A DNA stretch of 64,000 nt from NCBI RefSeq assembly GCF_019880365.1, contig NZ_CP082271.1:992001-1056000 (forward strand), read 5' to 3'. The notes under the pieces are model-generated. The model had not been told where the DNA came from and made no database searches. It was given only the letters and a program-made list of their open reading frames with translations. Origin of the DNA: Pseudomonas sp. DNDY-54 (lineage in GTDB: Bacteria > Pseudomonadota > Gammaproteobacteria > Pseudomonadales > Pseudomonadaceae). The translations under genes were made by a program, and so were the position numbers. This document shows, piece by piece, positions 19,451 through 28,239 of this stretch (position 1 is the first letter of the stretch; each line of letters begins with the position of its first letter).

Positions 19451-20638
19451 TCAGGCGTCAAGCAGCGCCAGGGTGTCCAGCGCGATCTGACGCTCTTCGT
19501 TGGTAGGCACGACCAGCACGCGCGGGCTACCCGCTGCCTGGATTTCGCCGCCGACACCTCGGGTGCAGCGGGCATTGGCCTCTTCGTCGAGCTTGAAGTT
19601 GAACAGTTTGAGATGCTCAAGTGTACGGCTGCGCACGGCGACCGAGTTCTCGCCGATACCGCCGGTGAAGATCAGACCATCGAGTTTCGGCAGAGCACAC
19701 GCCATGCTCGCCAGCGATTTTGCCAGGCGGTAGCAGAACACATCGAAAGCGAGTACGGCGCCTGGATGGCCAGCCACGCGTGCTTCGTAGAGGGTGCGCA
19801 TGTCATTGGAAAGACCCGACAAACCCTTCAGGCCGCTGTCGTGATTGAGCACCCGATCGATCTGCTCGAGGCTCCAGCCCAGCGTGCGGTTCAGATAGCT
19901 GTGCAGGTTCGGATCGACATCGCCGCTGCGGGTGCCCATCACCAGACCTTCCAGTGGTGTCAGGCCCATGCTGGTGTCGCGGCTTTCACCGTTGACGATG
20001 GCACAGGTCGAGCACCCGTTACCGAGGTGCGCGGTCAGCCAGCAGCTGTCATCCACTGCAAGCCCGGTCATTTCAGCGGCACGTTTGCTCACATAGTTGT
20101 GGCTGGTGCCATGGAAACCGTAGCGGCGAACGCTGTGCTCCTTGTAGAGAAACTCCGGCACGGCGTAGCGGAACGCATGCTCGGGCATGGTCTGGTGAAA
20201 CGCCGTGTCGAATACGCTCACCTGGGGCAAGCCGGGAAATAACGCGATGGCAGCATTGATGCCGACGAGGTTGGCCGGATTGTGCAGCGGTGCCAACTGG
20301 GCACTGTCGCGAATCGCTTTAAGTACGCTTTCGTCAATCAGGCTTGAGCCCGTGAAATGCTCACCGCCATGTACGACTCGATGACCAATGCCGTCGAGCT
20401 TGCCGCCTGCGGCGTCCTGAGCAAGCGGGAGCAGCCGCTCCAGCGCGGCAAGATGGTCGGCACCGGGAATGTCCAGGCTCTGCTTGGCGTCTCCCAACTG
20501 CCAGTGAAGGACGGCTTCAGGGCTGCCGAGGCGTTCGGCCAGGCCTTGTAGAGGGAAGTCCGCTTGCGCTTCGTTGACCAGGGCGAACTTGATCGACGAG
20601 CTGCCGCAGTTGATCACCAGGATATTTCGAGCCGACAT
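19451..20638 (-). CDS. ackA: Acetate kinase
   Basis: 395 residues. Visible blocks: [13 protein letters not shown] at the N terminus (nucleotide site), [40 protein letters not shown] and [21 protein letters not shown], and FTGGIGENS, which together define acetokinases. It makes ATP and acetate from acetyl phosphate. The start at 20638 follows GAGGAGCACTG; a longer in-frame extension to 20680 lacks family similarity. The promoter region carries an FNR/ANR-like palindrome 29 bases upstream of the start. Confidence 0.95.
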   Translation of the reverse strand: MSARNILVINCGSSSIKFALVNEAQADFPLQGLAERLGSPEAVLHWQLGDAKQSLDIPGADHLAALERLLPLAQDAAGGKLDGIGHRVVHGGEHFTGSSLIDESVLKAIRDSAQLAPLHNPANLVGINAAIALFPGLPQVSVFDTAFHQTMPEHAFRYAVPEFLYKEHSVRRYGFHGTSHNYVSKRAAEMTGLAVDDSCWLTAHLGNGCSTCAIVNGESRDTSMGLTPLEGLVMGTRSGDVDPNLHSYLNRTLGWSLEQIDRVLNHDSGLKGLSGLSNDMRTLYEARVAGHPGAVLAFDVFCYRLAKSLASMACALPKLDGLIFTGGIGENSVAVRSRTLEHLKLFNFKLDEEANARCTRGVGGEIQAAGSPRVLVVPTNEERQIALDTLALLDA

Positions 20639-20666
20639 CAGTGCTCCTCGGTATGCATAGTAATTA

Positions 20667-20680
20667 TTGAAGTACATCAA
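20667..20680 (-). promoter_or_regulatory. FNR/ANR-like palindrome upstream of ackA-pta
   Basis: On the minus strand TTGATGTACTTCAA, one base off the consensus TTGAT-N4-ATCAA. The centre lies about 35 bases before the ackA start codon, which is too close for the usual activation position at -41.5 unless the transcript is almost leaderless. It may act differently or be fortuitous. Confidence 0.45.
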
Positions 20681-20876
20681 TTAGCTTTAGCCGTGGATTC
20701 TGGCATAGGCAATGATCAACCGATGTTCTCCAAAGGTTGTATGCAACCCGATCTGCGGCGGCGGCCACGTCAGTACGTCAAGCCTTGGCGGGTCCCGTTT
20801 ATCCGGGCTCGGTTCGCAATCGGCGTGGCTCACGGTTAAACTTTGGCATCACATTCCCCAGCAAAGGTTTTGCCTC

Positions 20877-21362
20877 ATGCAGATTGCCGCGAACAAGGCT
20901 GTGTCAATCGACTACACACTCACCAACGATGCCGGTGAAGTGATCGACAGCTCGGCCGGCGGCGCGCCGCTGGTCTACCTACACGGTGCAGGTAACATTA
21001 TCTCCGGTCTGGAGAAAGCGCTCGAAGGCAAGCAGGGCGGTGACGAAGTGAAAGTAGCCATCGAACCACAAGATGCCTACGGCGAATACAGCCCTGAGCT
21101 GGTCGCAACACTGAATCGCGCAATGTTCGAAGGCGTCGACGAGCTGGAAGTTGGCATGCAGTTCCATGCCTCGGGTCCAGACGGCGGCATGCAGATCGTC
21201 ACGATCCGCGATGTCGAAGGCGATGATGTGATTGTTGACGGCAACCATCCGCTGGCCGGTCAGCGCCTGAACTTCGACGTCAAGATTGTCGATGTGCGTG
21301 ATGCCAGCGAAGAGGAAGTCGCCCATGGTCATGTCCATGGCGAAGGTGGCCACCACCACTGA
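20877..21362 (+). CDS. slyD: FKBP-type peptidyl-prolyl isomerase SlyD
   Basis: 161 residues. The SlyD order is seen: MQIAANKAVSIDYTLTND, the FKBP active strand PLVYLHGAGNIISGLE, an insert-in-flap domain with PQDAYGEYSPE, GNHPLAGQRLNFDVKI near the C-terminal end of the fold, and a His-rich metal-binding tail (HGHVHGEGGHHH). SlyD folds proteins, isomerises prolyl bonds and handles nickel in the cytoplasm. The ATG at 20877 was chosen because the upstream extension has no similarity. A terminator follows at 21417, separating it from glutathione peroxidase. Confidence 0.92.
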   Translation: MQIAANKAVSIDYTLTNDAGEVIDSSAGGAPLVYLHGAGNIISGLEKALEGKQGGDEVKVAIEPQDAYGEYSPELVATLNRAMFEGVDELEVGMQFHASGPDGGMQIVTIRDVEGDDVIVDGNHPLAGQRLNFDVKIVDVRDASEEEVAHGHVHGEGGHHH

Positions 21363-21416
21363 TCTCGCGGCAACGCGGATGGCGGCAAGGCTCGGTCGGA
21401 ACGGCCGGGTGATGGA

Positions 21417-21446
21417 AGCGCTTCGGTACCGCCGGAGCGCTTTTTT
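21417..21446 (+). terminator. Rho-independent terminator between slyD and gpx
   Basis: AGCGCT stem arms flank a partly paired TCGG/CCGG inner part and are followed by six T. It lies 55 bases after slyD and about 20 before the next start. Confidence 0.7.
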
Positions 21447-21465
21447 ACCTTCTGGAGAAGAGAGA

Positions 21466-21948
21466 ATGAGCGCGTTCCACGAGTTGGTTCTACCCGGCCT
21501 CGCTGGCAAGGAGCTATCCCTTGCTCTGCTGAAAAACCAGCTCACATTGGTGGTCAATGTGGCGTCTGAATGCGGGCTGACCCCCCAGTATGCGGGACTG
21601 CAGGCGTTGCACCAGCGCTATCAGGACCGTGGTTTTGGCGTGCTTGGTATCCCCTGCAACCAGTTCGCAGCCCAGGAGCCTGGCAGCGATGCGGAAATAC
21701 TGCAGTTTTGCAGCGAAAACTACGGCATTACATTCCCGCTAAGCAGCAAACTCGAGGTCAACGGCCCACAGCGCCACCCTTTGTACCGTTTGCTGGCGGG
21801 CGAAGGGGCGGACTTCCCCGGAGATATCAGCTGGAATTTTGAGAAGTTCTTGGTCGGCAAAGATGGCCGTGTACTGGCGCGTTTTTCGCCTCGTACCGCT
21901 CCTGATGACCCTGCCCTTATTCAAGCGATCGAAAGCGCACTCGCCTGA
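21466..21948 (+). CDS. Glutathione peroxidase family protein (BtuE-like)
   Basis: 160 residues. The peroxidatic Cys36 lies in NVASECGLTPQY; the Gln of CNQF and the Trp/Asn of SWNFEKF complete the catalytic tetrad. The Cys (not selenocysteine) form commonly uses thioredoxin and removes hydroperoxides. GAGAAGAGAGA precedes the ATG. A longer in-frame extension upstream runs through the terminator of slyD and was rejected. Confidence 0.9.
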   Translation: MSAFHELVLPGLAGKELSLALLKNQLTLVVNVASECGLTPQYAGLQALHQRYQDRGFGVLGIPCNQFAAQEPGSDAEILQFCSENYGITFPLSSKLEVNGPQRHPLYRLLAGEGADFPGDISWNFEKFLVGKDGRVLARFSPRTAPDDPALIQAIESALA

Positions 21949-22051
21949 CGCCATCGACCCGGTGCAACAATATTGAATGCTGCATCGGCTCGCCGACTTG
22001 TCACGCGCGTGATGCCAGCGCAATAAGCGCCATGGATGATGCTGTTCTCGG

Positions 22052-22065
22052 CGAGACGACCGGTC
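22052..22065 (+). promoter_or_regulatory. Putative NemR-type operator, copy 1
   Basis: CGAGACGACCGGTC, containing the palindrome GACCGGTC, lies 13 bases before the start of the TetR-type gene. The first 12 bases recur exactly before the old yellow enzyme gene. E. coli NemR binds a GACC/GGTC-based palindrome; binding here is inferred. Confidence 0.5.
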
Positions 22066-22078
22066 ATATGCTCGGTGC

Positions 22079-22675
22079 ATGAACAATCGAGCTCGAATCG
22101 ACAAGCATGAACTGATTTTGACCAAGGGCGCGCAAGTGATGACCCGCCGTGGCTATCACGGTACCGGCGTGCTGGAAATCGTCCAGGCCGCCGGAATCCC
22201 CAAGGGATCCTTTTATCACTACTTCGCCAGCAAGGAAGATTTCGCGCTGCAGGCACTGGACCACCTGTATACGCCCAGGCTTGAGCGCTATCAGGCTGCC
22301 CTCTCCGTCGCTGGACTGACCCCCCGGGAGCGGATCCTTTGCTACTACGCAGAACTAGTCGCTCATTTCGCTCGTCAGGAATGCCCCGAATATCACTGCT
22401 TTATCGGCAGCCTGAGCTTTGAGATGGCGGAGCTGTCGCAGCCGATAGGGCGTCAGGTCGAAATCATCCTGCAGCGTTCGGTAGAGACGTTGGCCGCATG
22501 CCTAGAGCAGGCACAGCTGATCAACGAGATCGATTCGGAAACCGATTGCCAAGCGCTCGCCGAATTCATCGGCAACGCCTGGGAAGGTGCCCTGCTGCGC
22601 ATGAAGGTCGGCCGGAGCGTTGGCCCGCTGAAAGTTTTTTTGACCCAATTGGAGCGATTGTTGGCGCTTCGCTAG
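22079..22675 (+). CDS. nemR: TetR/AcrR-family repressor, NemR-like
   Basis: 198 residues. The N-terminal helix-turn-helix is clear: RRGYHGTGVLEIVQAAG then IPKGSFYHYFASKEDF, the typical TetR sequence. A CPEYHC pair of cysteines about residues 101-106 sits where NemR carries the cysteines that sense electrophiles and hypochlorite. The gene lies directly upstream of, and in the same direction as, an old yellow enzyme gene, as nemR-nemA in E. coli. No good ribosome site is seen before the ATG. Function as an electrophile-sensing repressor is inferred. Confidence 0.8.
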   Translation: MNNRARIDKHELILTKGAQVMTRRGYHGTGVLEIVQAAGIPKGSFYHYFASKEDFALQALDHLYTPRLERYQAALSVAGLTPRERILCYYAELVAHFARQECPEYHCFIGSLSFEMAELSQPIGRQVEIILQRSVETLAACLEQAQLINEIDSETDCQALAEFIGNAWEGALLRMKVGRSVGPLKVFLTQLERLLALR

Positions 22676-22692
22676 TTGTTTTTACCGAACGC

Positions 22693-22706
22693 CGAGACGA
22701 CCGGCC
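22693..22706 (+). promoter_or_regulatory. Putative NemR-type operator, copy 2
   Basis: CGAGACGACCGGCC lies 33 bases before the old yellow enzyme start; it shares 13 of 14 bases with the copy before the regulator. Confidence 0.45.
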
Positions 22707-22738
22707 GCTTCGAATTCTGATCAAACAAGGAGAACACA

Positions 22739-23848
22739 ATGAATGCAGCGGTAAATGCCCTCTTCGAACCTTTCCAGCTTGGCAATCTACAGCTGCCGAC
22801 GCGTGTGGTCATGGCACCAATGACGCGCTCCTTCTCGCCGAATGGCGTACCGACCGCTGACGTTGTCGAGTATTACCGCCGGCGCGCTGCCTCGGGCGTT
22901 GGGCTGATCATCACCGAAGGCACTACGGTGGGTCACAAGGCTGCCAATGGCTATCCGCATGTGCCGCGCTTTTACGGCGAGGACGCGCTGGCTGGCTGGA
23001 AAACGGTGGTTGAAGCCGTACATGCGGCGGGTGGCAAGATCGTTCCGCAGCTGTGGCATGTCGGTAACGTGCGTCGCAAGGGCACCGAACCAGAGCCAGA
23101 GGTGCCAGCTTATGGACCGATGGAAAAGCTCAAGGACGGTGAGGTTGTCGTGCATGGCATGACCAAACAGGACATTCAAGATGTAATCGCCGCGTTCGCT
23201 CAGGCGGCGGTCGATGCCAAGGCGATTGGCATGGATGGCGTCGAAATCCATGGTGCCCATGGCTACCTGGTCGATCAGTTCTTCTGGGAAGGTAGCAATC
23301 AGCGAACCGACGAATACGGCGGGAGCCTGGCTAACCGCTCGCGTTTCGCGATTGAGCTGGTGGAAGCGGTACGTGCCGCCGTTGGCGCGGATTTCCCCAT
23401 CATCTTGCGCTTCTCACAATGGAAGCAGCAGGACTACACCGCACGCCTGGTCACTACTCCTGAAGCGCTGGGTGAGTTTCTCGAGCCGCTGTCGGCGGCG
23501 GGCGTGGATATCTTCCATTGCTCGACTCGGCGTTTCTGGGAGCCGGAATTCGACGGTTCGGACCTCAATCTTGCTGGCTGGACACGTCAGCTGACAGGCA
23601 AGCCTACCATCACCGTCGGCAGCGTCGGCCTGGATGGCGAGTTCCTGCAGTTCATGGTCAAGACCGATAAAGTGGCCCAGCCGGCCAATATCGAAGGCCT
23701 TCTCGAGCGGCTCAATAAGCAGGAGTTCGATCTGGTTGCGGTGGGGCGCGCCCTGATCTGCGATCCCGATTGGGCTTTGAAAGTACGCGATGGGCGTATG
23801 CAGGACATTCTGCCGTTCAGCCGCGAGGCGCTGAAAACGCTGGCCTGA
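22739..23848 (+). CDS. nemA: Old yellow enzyme / NADH:flavin oxidoreductase (NemA-like)
   Basis: 369 residues in a TIM barrel. FMN-binding and catalytic parts are visible: VVMAPMTRSF, the Tyr-rich VVEYYRRRAASGVGLIITEGT, QLWHVGN (conserved His), and DGVEIHGAHGYLVDQFFWEGSNQRTDEYGGSL, the hallmark of the family; ILRFSQWK and VAVGRALICDPDW close the barrel. Such enzymes reduce activated alkenes, N-ethylmaleimide, nitrate esters and nitro compounds with NAD(P)H. An AAGGAGAACACA ribosome site precedes the ATG. Its control by the upstream repressor is inferred from order and shared motif. Confidence 0.9.
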   Translation: MNAAVNALFEPFQLGNLQLPTRVVMAPMTRSFSPNGVPTADVVEYYRRRAASGVGLIITEGTTVGHKAANGYPHVPRFYGEDALAGWKTVVEAVHAAGGKIVPQLWHVGNVRRKGTEPEPEVPAYGPMEKLKDGEVVVHGMTKQDIQDVIAAFAQAAVDAKAIGMDGVEIHGAHGYLVDQFFWEGSNQRTDEYGGSLANRSRFAIELVEAVRAAVGADFPIILRFSQWKQQDYTARLVTTPEALGEFLEPLSAAGVDIFHCSTRRFWEPEFDGSDLNLAGWTRQLTGKPTITVGSVGLDGEFLQFMVKTDKVAQPANIEGLLERLNKQEFDLVAVGRALICDPDWALKVRDGRMQDILPFSREALKTLA

Positions 23849-23960
23849 CGCGCATGTGGTGGCTCGGGCGGCGCTGTCTGCCGCTCGAGTCCCGATTCAG
23901 AGTCGGGTCGGCGCTTGAAGTATTGGCGCGTTCGAATCGAGGTCGCCGGCAGTCGCGAAC

Positions 23961-24719
23961 TCAATCTCCGCTGACATGGACGGGATGTTTCTTGCCGCCT
24001 TCGCGCACCCAGAACAACGTCGCGCCAGCTACAGCCGCCGGCATGATCAGCAGGTTCAGCACCGGTACGAGTAGTCCGGCATAGGTCACCGCACCAAAAC
24101 TCAAGCTCTTCCAGCGCCGCTGGCGCAGCCAGACCATCATCTCAGCCCAACTCATCTTGTTGTTGTCGGCGGGATAGTCGATGTATTGCACCGCCATCAT
24201 CCAGACCCCGAACAGCAACCACAATGGGGCGGCGACGAGGTTGACCACCGGTATGAACGACAGAATCAGCAACGCCAGCGCACGCGGGGCGAAATAGGCG
24301 AGTTTACGAGCCTCGCGGGCCAGGGTGCGCGGCAGCATGGCCAGCAATTCCGCCCAGCTGAACGGCGGCGAACTGTCTTCACCTCGCGCGACCGTTTCCA
24401 CCTTCTCGGCCAAAAAACCATTGAACGGAGCGGCGATAATATTGGCGAGCATGGTGAAGGTGAAGAACACCATTAACACCACCAGAATCACGAATAGCGG
24501 CCAGAGGATGTATTCCAGAAACATCAGCCACTCGGGCAGGCTCGGCATGAAGGCATCGACCCAGCCACCGAATTGATGCAGGGCGAGATAAATGAGCCCG
24601 CCAAACAACAGCAGATTGACGGTCAGCGGCAGGATGACGAACAGCCGTAGCCCTGGGCTCAAGATCAGCGCCAGACCTTCACGCAGGTATTGTGGGCCGG
24701 TAAGCGCGGCGATTGGCAT
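23961..24719 (-). CDS. cysZ: Sulfate transporter CysZ
   Basis: 252 residues with four to six hydrophobic stretches. The N-terminal [25 protein letters not shown], the middle [17 protein letters not shown] and the closing [27 protein letters not shown] match CysZ (EI24 domain), a proton-driven sulfate importer of the inner membrane that feeds cysteine synthesis. Length equals that of E. coli CysZ. It converges with the old yellow enzyme gene; no cys gene is adjacent. Confidence 0.88.
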   Translation of the reverse strand: MPIAALTGPQYLREGLALILSPGLRLFVILPLTVNLLLFGGLIYLALHQFGGWVDAFMPSLPEWLMFLEYILWPLFVILVVLMVFFTFTMLANIIAAPFNGFLAEKVETVARGEDSSPPFSWAELLAMLPRTLAREARKLAYFAPRALALLILSFIPVVNLVAAPLWLLFGVWMMAVQYIDYPADNNKMSWAEMMVWLRQRRWKSLSFGAVTYAGLLVPVLNLLIMPAAVAGATLFWVREGGKKHPVHVSGD

Positions 24720-24858
24720 GGGGTGCTACTCCGGATGGACCGCACCGGACCTTACCGATTTTGTTGGAGAGAGGATAGCCTGGGCGGCTCGATAGCCTCG
24801 GCCTATGCCATCGATGGAGATTGAATAATGGTTGGCGTTGCGCATGGGCGTCAGAATT

Positions 24859-24890
24859 GGCCCTGAAAACGCCTCTTTGGTTTCAGGGCC
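24859..24890. repeat. Perfect 10-base inverted repeat
   Basis: GGCCCTGAAA (24859-24868) and TTTCAGGGCC (24881-24890) with a 12-base loop, between the hopJ-like stop and the cysZ start. No U-tract follows on either strand. It may stop or stabilise the minus-strand transcript of the HopJ gene. Confidence 0.6.
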
Positions 24891-24930
24891 GTCCGCTCAA
24901 GCCTTCCCCAAGTGTCTGGCCGGCCCTTTT

Positions 24931-25290
24931 TTAGTTTCCGTCGAAATTGACCGGCTTGCGCCGCAACGGCTGCTGATCAAAGCGCACACCCGGTAGCCCC
25001 GTTTCCATCAGCGCACGGATATTGCGATGATCGGTTCCGCTGGGGTTTTCAAGGACCGATTGATAGTGCTCCCCAAACGCCAGCAACGCTTCTTCGGTGG
25101 TGAATCCTTCAAGCACCGCCAAGCCGAGCGTCTTGCAGGCGCCTTCGTTCTCTCCGGCGGCATTTTCTACGTCGCCATTGAAAAAACGGCTCGGCTGATA
25201 GTCGTAGGCGTTGCTGATGAAGGCCAGCGTCTCGCTGAACGGGTGGTTCCGGTTGCGCAGGCTGGCACGAAAGTCCCGAAGATCGCTCAT
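24931..25290 (-). CDS. HopJ-family protein
   Basis: 119 residues. The pattern 'HPFSETLAFISNAYDYQPSRF', NGDVENAAGENEGACKTLGLA, and EEALLAFGEHYQSVL matches the family named after P. syringae HopJ. Despite the name, the family is widespread in non-pathogens; no type III secretion signal or apparatus is seen nearby, so an effector role is doubtful. The start overlaps the stop of the DUF1244 gene by four bases (ATGA), so the two are translated as a pair. Function is unknown. Confidence 0.82.
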   Translation of the reverse strand: MSDLRDFRASLRNRNHPFSETLAFISNAYDYQPSRFFNGDVENAAGENEGACKTLGLAVLEGFTTEEALLAFGEHYQSVLENPSGTDHRNIRALMETGLPGVRFDQQPLRRKPVNFDGN

Positions 25291-25580
25291 GGCTTCTGGC
25301 CTTTGTCAAAAGCGGCCTGCTGCTCTGGTGTCGCTTCCTTTTGGTAACGCTTTTTCCATTCGGCGTACGGCATGCCGTAGACCTCCTCGCGCGCCTCGTC
25401 GATGCTGACGTCGATATCGAGGTCATCGGCTGCGGCCTTGTACCACTTCGACAGGCAGTTCCGGCAGAAGCCCGCTAGGTTCATCAAGTCGATATTCTGA
25501 GCGTCCGGGCGGCTGCGCAGGTGTTGGACCAGTCGCCGAAAAGCAGCGGCTTCGAGTTCGGTGCGTTCTTGATCGTTCAT
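25287..25580 (-). CDS. DUF1244 family protein
   Basis: 97 residues. The conserved core MNLAGFCRNCLSKWYKAAA carries two cysteines, followed by EAREEVYGMPYAEWKKRYQ, which matches DUF1244 proteins that form small helical bundles. It is the first gene of a two-gene unit with the HopJ-family gene; the ATGA overlap indicates coupled translation. Function unknown. Confidence 0.85.
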   Translation of the reverse strand: MNDQERTELEAAAFRRLVQHLRSRPDAQNIDLMNLAGFCRNCLSKWYKAAADDLDIDVSIDEAREEVYGMPYAEWKKRYQKEATPEQQAAFDKGQKP

Positions 25581-26101
25581 TTTATGGGTCTCGGTATTGC
25601 AGACGTGGCGGGATCATAACCTTGACGGATGCCCTGGGCCAGACACCGGTAGGGAACTTTAGCAGAGGGTGCGTCTTGGCTCTCAGGGACTGCCGGCCGG
25701 CGATCCAGCCGATGAAGGTACGGGTGTGTTTGAAAACCGACAGTGGGTCATTGTGGGAAGGTTACCTGCCGGCGATGGGGCCGAAGCCTGATGAGCCGGC
25801 GCAGCGCAGCCATGAGAGGGGTGCATTACAACACCGGCCCGCTGGAGGCCGTGATCGATTTGACGCTGTACTTCGCCGATCGTGACCCGGTTGCCCGTAC
25901 GACATTGGGATGCTCGCTCGGAGAATGCATCCCACGCGTTTCGATGACTGGCATGCGCCTGCAGCCGTGCCGCTTGAGCCTGATTAGGCGAGCGTGTTCT
26001 TTTCCACTGTTCCGGTTGTTATTCGCCACACCCGGATAGACGCTCTCAGCGCCGATCAGCGCTAATGATCGTCATGGCTACAGCAGCGACTGACGCAGCG
26101 G
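25581..26101. other. 521-base stretch without a recognisable gene
   Basis: It separates the DUF1244 start from the folX stop. The short open frames here have no recognisable product and poor ribosome sites. Two stem-loops stand out: TGGGATGC (25906-25913) with GCATCCCA (25927-25934), and GCGACTGAC (26086-26094) with GTCAGTCGC (26101-26109), the latter covering the folX stop codon. The promoter for the DUF1244-HopJ pair should lie near 25590-25700 on the minus strand. Confidence 0.6.
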
Positions 26102-26476
26102 TCAGTCGCGATGAGAGGCCAGCGTAATGGATACCGATTCAGCGAAGCGCAAGGCGTGGGGTTTATCCACTTCGACTTCAGCGTAACGGACCTGCGGGTG
26201 GGCCATGATGAGGTCGAGGATCTCTTGGGTGAGCCGTTCGAGCAGTGCAAAGCGGTTGTCTTCGACGTGCCGAATGATCGCCTTGGTAATCGTGCGGTAG
26301 TTCAGCGCGTGCTCGATGACGTTGTCACGCACCGCGTCGGCTGCTGGATAGAGCATCGTCAGGTTAATCAGTACGTCCTGCTTGTTCAGGATTTCCTCTT
26401 CCTTGATGCCGATGAACGTGCGTAGTTGCAGGTCTTTGACGCGGATGCGCGCCATCGCGGGTTCCAGTCGGGGCAT
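26102..26476 (-). CDS. folX: Dihydroneopterin triphosphate 2'-epimerase FolX
   Basis: 124 residues of the FolB/FolX fold. [52 protein letters not shown] and [20 protein letters not shown] match pseudomonad FolX closely; Glu and Lys of the active site are present. It epimerises dihydroneopterin triphosphate to the monapterin form, leading to the tetrahydromonapterin cofactor. ATG at 26476 has AAGGA six bases upstream; a second Met at 26455 starts the folded domain. It follows folM by 16 bases. Confidence 0.88.
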   Translation of the reverse strand: MPRLEPAMARIRVKDLQLRTFIGIKEEEILNKQDVLINLTMLYPAADAVRDNVIEHALNYRTITKAIIRHVEDNRFALLERLTQEILDLIMAHPQVRYAEVEVDKPHALRFAESVSITLASHRD

Positions 26477-26492
26477 GGTGTTCCTTCGCGTA

Positions 26493-27203
26493 TCAGATCA
26501 AGTGGCGGCCACCATTGATGGCCAGTGTGGTGCCGGTGACATAAGGATTATCGAGCAGGTAGCGCACGCCCTGGTAAATTACCTCGGCGCCGGGTTCGAT
26601 TCCCAATGCTGATTTTGCCAGCGCCTTACGTCGATACTCAGCGTCATCGCTTTCGTTGAACTGTATCAGCGCTGGCGCGATGCCGTTGACCTTGATAGTT
26701 GGCGCCAGGCTGGCTGCAAACGAAAGGGTGAGATTGTCCAGCCCAGCTTTGCTGGCGGCATAGGCGATGCGCTTCTTGCTGCCGACACGGGTGACATCAT
26801 CGCTGACGTGGATGATGTCCGCTGGCCCACCGTGTCGCAGCAGTTCAGCGCAGTGCAGGTTGATCAGATAGGGCGCGCGCATGTGCACTTCGAACATCCG
26901 TTGGAATACCTCGGCTTCCGTGCCCGGTTTCTCTAGCTGCCAGTCCGATGCGTTGTGGATGATTGCACGCAACGCCTGGGTCTGTTGCTTCAAGGCCGCG
27001 ATGAAGGCTTGAATGCTAGCTGCGTCGGAAAAATCTGCATGCAGGGTAACGGCGCCGCGTTCGCGCAAGCGATCGAGACTGGCTCGCTGTGTCCGGTACG
27101 TGATGATTACCGGTTGCCCCTCATCAAGCAGGCGCTCCGCGCAGTGCAATCCGATGCGCTGGGTGGCGCCAGTAATCAAAATCGGGGGTGTTGGTTGCGT
27201 CAT
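26493..27203 (-). CDS. folM: Dihydromonapterin reductase FolM
   Basis: 236-residue short-chain dehydrogenase. The nucleotide loop is [11 protein letters not shown] is in IIHNASDW, and the catalytic pair lies in [10 protein letters not shown] (Tyr-x3-Lys). The wording [21 protein letters not shown] and [12 protein letters not shown] is that of FolM rather than a fatty acid reductase. It makes tetrahydromonapterin, the cofactor for phenylalanine hydroxylase in pseudomonads (known). It is in a pair with folX; folE, which accompanies them in P. aeruginosa, is absent here. Confidence 0.88.
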   Translation of the reverse strand: MTQPTPPILITGATQRIGLHCAERLLDEGQPVIITYRTQRASLDRLRERGAVTLHADFSDAASIQAFIAALKQQTQALRAIIHNASDWQLEKPGTEAEVFQRMFEVHMRAPYLINLHCAELLRHGGPADIIHVSDDVTRVGSKKRIAYAASKAGLDNLTLSFAASLAPTIKVNGIAPALIQFNESDDAEYRRKALAKSALGIEPGAEVIYQGVRYLLDNPYVTGTTLAINGGRHLI

Positions 27204-27356
27204 GGTCGTTACGGGATCGATTAACAGAGGTGCGATGGCCTCGGATGTGGATGAAGCGGTCGCGTCACGCAGGGGTTGCCAGCTTACACCACGGCGTCCG
27301 ACCGCTGCAGTGACGCTGACTCCAGGCGAGCCGCTGGAGCGGGTTGGAAGGCGCTG

Positions 27357-28004
27357 CTAGCGATGGTCTGGTTCTGGCGCGAGCATTTCGTCAGGGAGTT
27401 CTGGCTGAAGCTCTGGATGCAGCCGTTGATGCTGCTCATACAGGTAGGAGCGGATGCGCTCGGCATCCCTGTCTTGTGGGTATTCGACTTCGTAAGCGGT
27501 CATTCCGCCGTCCGCGTCGCGGATCCGGTGCGCGTCGATTTCGAGCGACTCCTCACCCGGCAATGCCAAGCGTAGATGAAGGTGCTTGGGCGCCTTCCGC
27601 TTTTGCCCGGTGTCCACCAGCAAGCCGTTAGGTGAAAGCTCATGGACGCTTAGCGCGGTCTCGTTGCCATCGTTCGAGAGTAGCGGCAGCGGTTTGTCCA
27701 GGTGCAGACGCCAAGCACGCAGTACGGGCCCGCGTTCGTAAATCGTTGGCGGCGCAAGTTGCAACTGGATCGTATGGAACTCGTCCTGATTTAGCTGCAG
27801 CGGAAACGACATGCAATAGTCTTCAAGTTCAGCTTCGAGCGTCAGGTTGGCCTTCGCGGCAAGCTGCAAAAGAAGGCCGTTGGCCCTCTCGCCGCCATCG
27901 ACGCGAAAGCCGGTCCGCGTTTCACCTGGCTCGGCTTTGGAGCTGTTGACGAGCTCGTTGATATAAGCCAGCTCGGCGCTGGTAAGAACGGTCTTGTCCG
28001 GCAT
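27357..28004 (-). CDS. PilZ-domain-like protein
   Basis: 215 residues, soluble. An N-terminal half without clear motif (SAELAYINELVNSS, then DYCMSFPLQLNQDEF) is followed by a half in which VHELSPNGLLVDTG resembles the second motif (D/N-x-S-x-x-G) of PilZ domains; the upstream Arg-rich motif is not clearly seen, so c-di-GMP binding is uncertain. The start at 28004 follows GAGAGGGAAATC. It could be a flagellar brake-like (YcgR-type) protein. Assignment is tentative. Confidence 0.6.
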   Translation of the reverse strand: MPDKTVLTSAELAYINELVNSSKAEPGETRTGFRVDGGERANGLLLQLAAKANLTLEAELEDYCMSFPLQLNQDEFHTIQLQLAPPTIYERGPVLRAWRLHLDKPLPLLSNDGNETALSVHELSPNGLLVDTGQKRKAPKHLHLRLALPGEESLEIDAHRIRDADGGMTAYEVEYPQDRDAERIRSYLYEQHQRLHPELQPELPDEMLAPEPDHR

Positions 28005-28239
28005 CCCGATTTCCCTCTCAAGAGCAGAAGGCCTGCCCGTGCCTATGTCGCTCCGGTGCACTTATTCTGGAGCTGTGCTGGCGGATCCACTGCCAGGTCG
28101 GCTTGCGACAATGCTTGCGCCGGTTAATTCCCTTCGCGGCAAAAGCGTGCACCGTTAGTGTCAGTGTACAGCTGCCTGGGCGGGCGACATGTGCTAGATC
28201 CGGCATAATGCTCAGCTTCAATTCGCAACGGAGCCCATC

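Noticed and set aside
24931..25290. HopJ as a type III effector
   Set aside because: The family is also found in non-pathogens and no secretion genes are nearby; only the family name is kept.
25622..26039. Short open frames of 60-98 codons in the gap before folX
   Set aside because: No ribosome sites worth naming, no recognisable domain, and they overlap each other in several frames.
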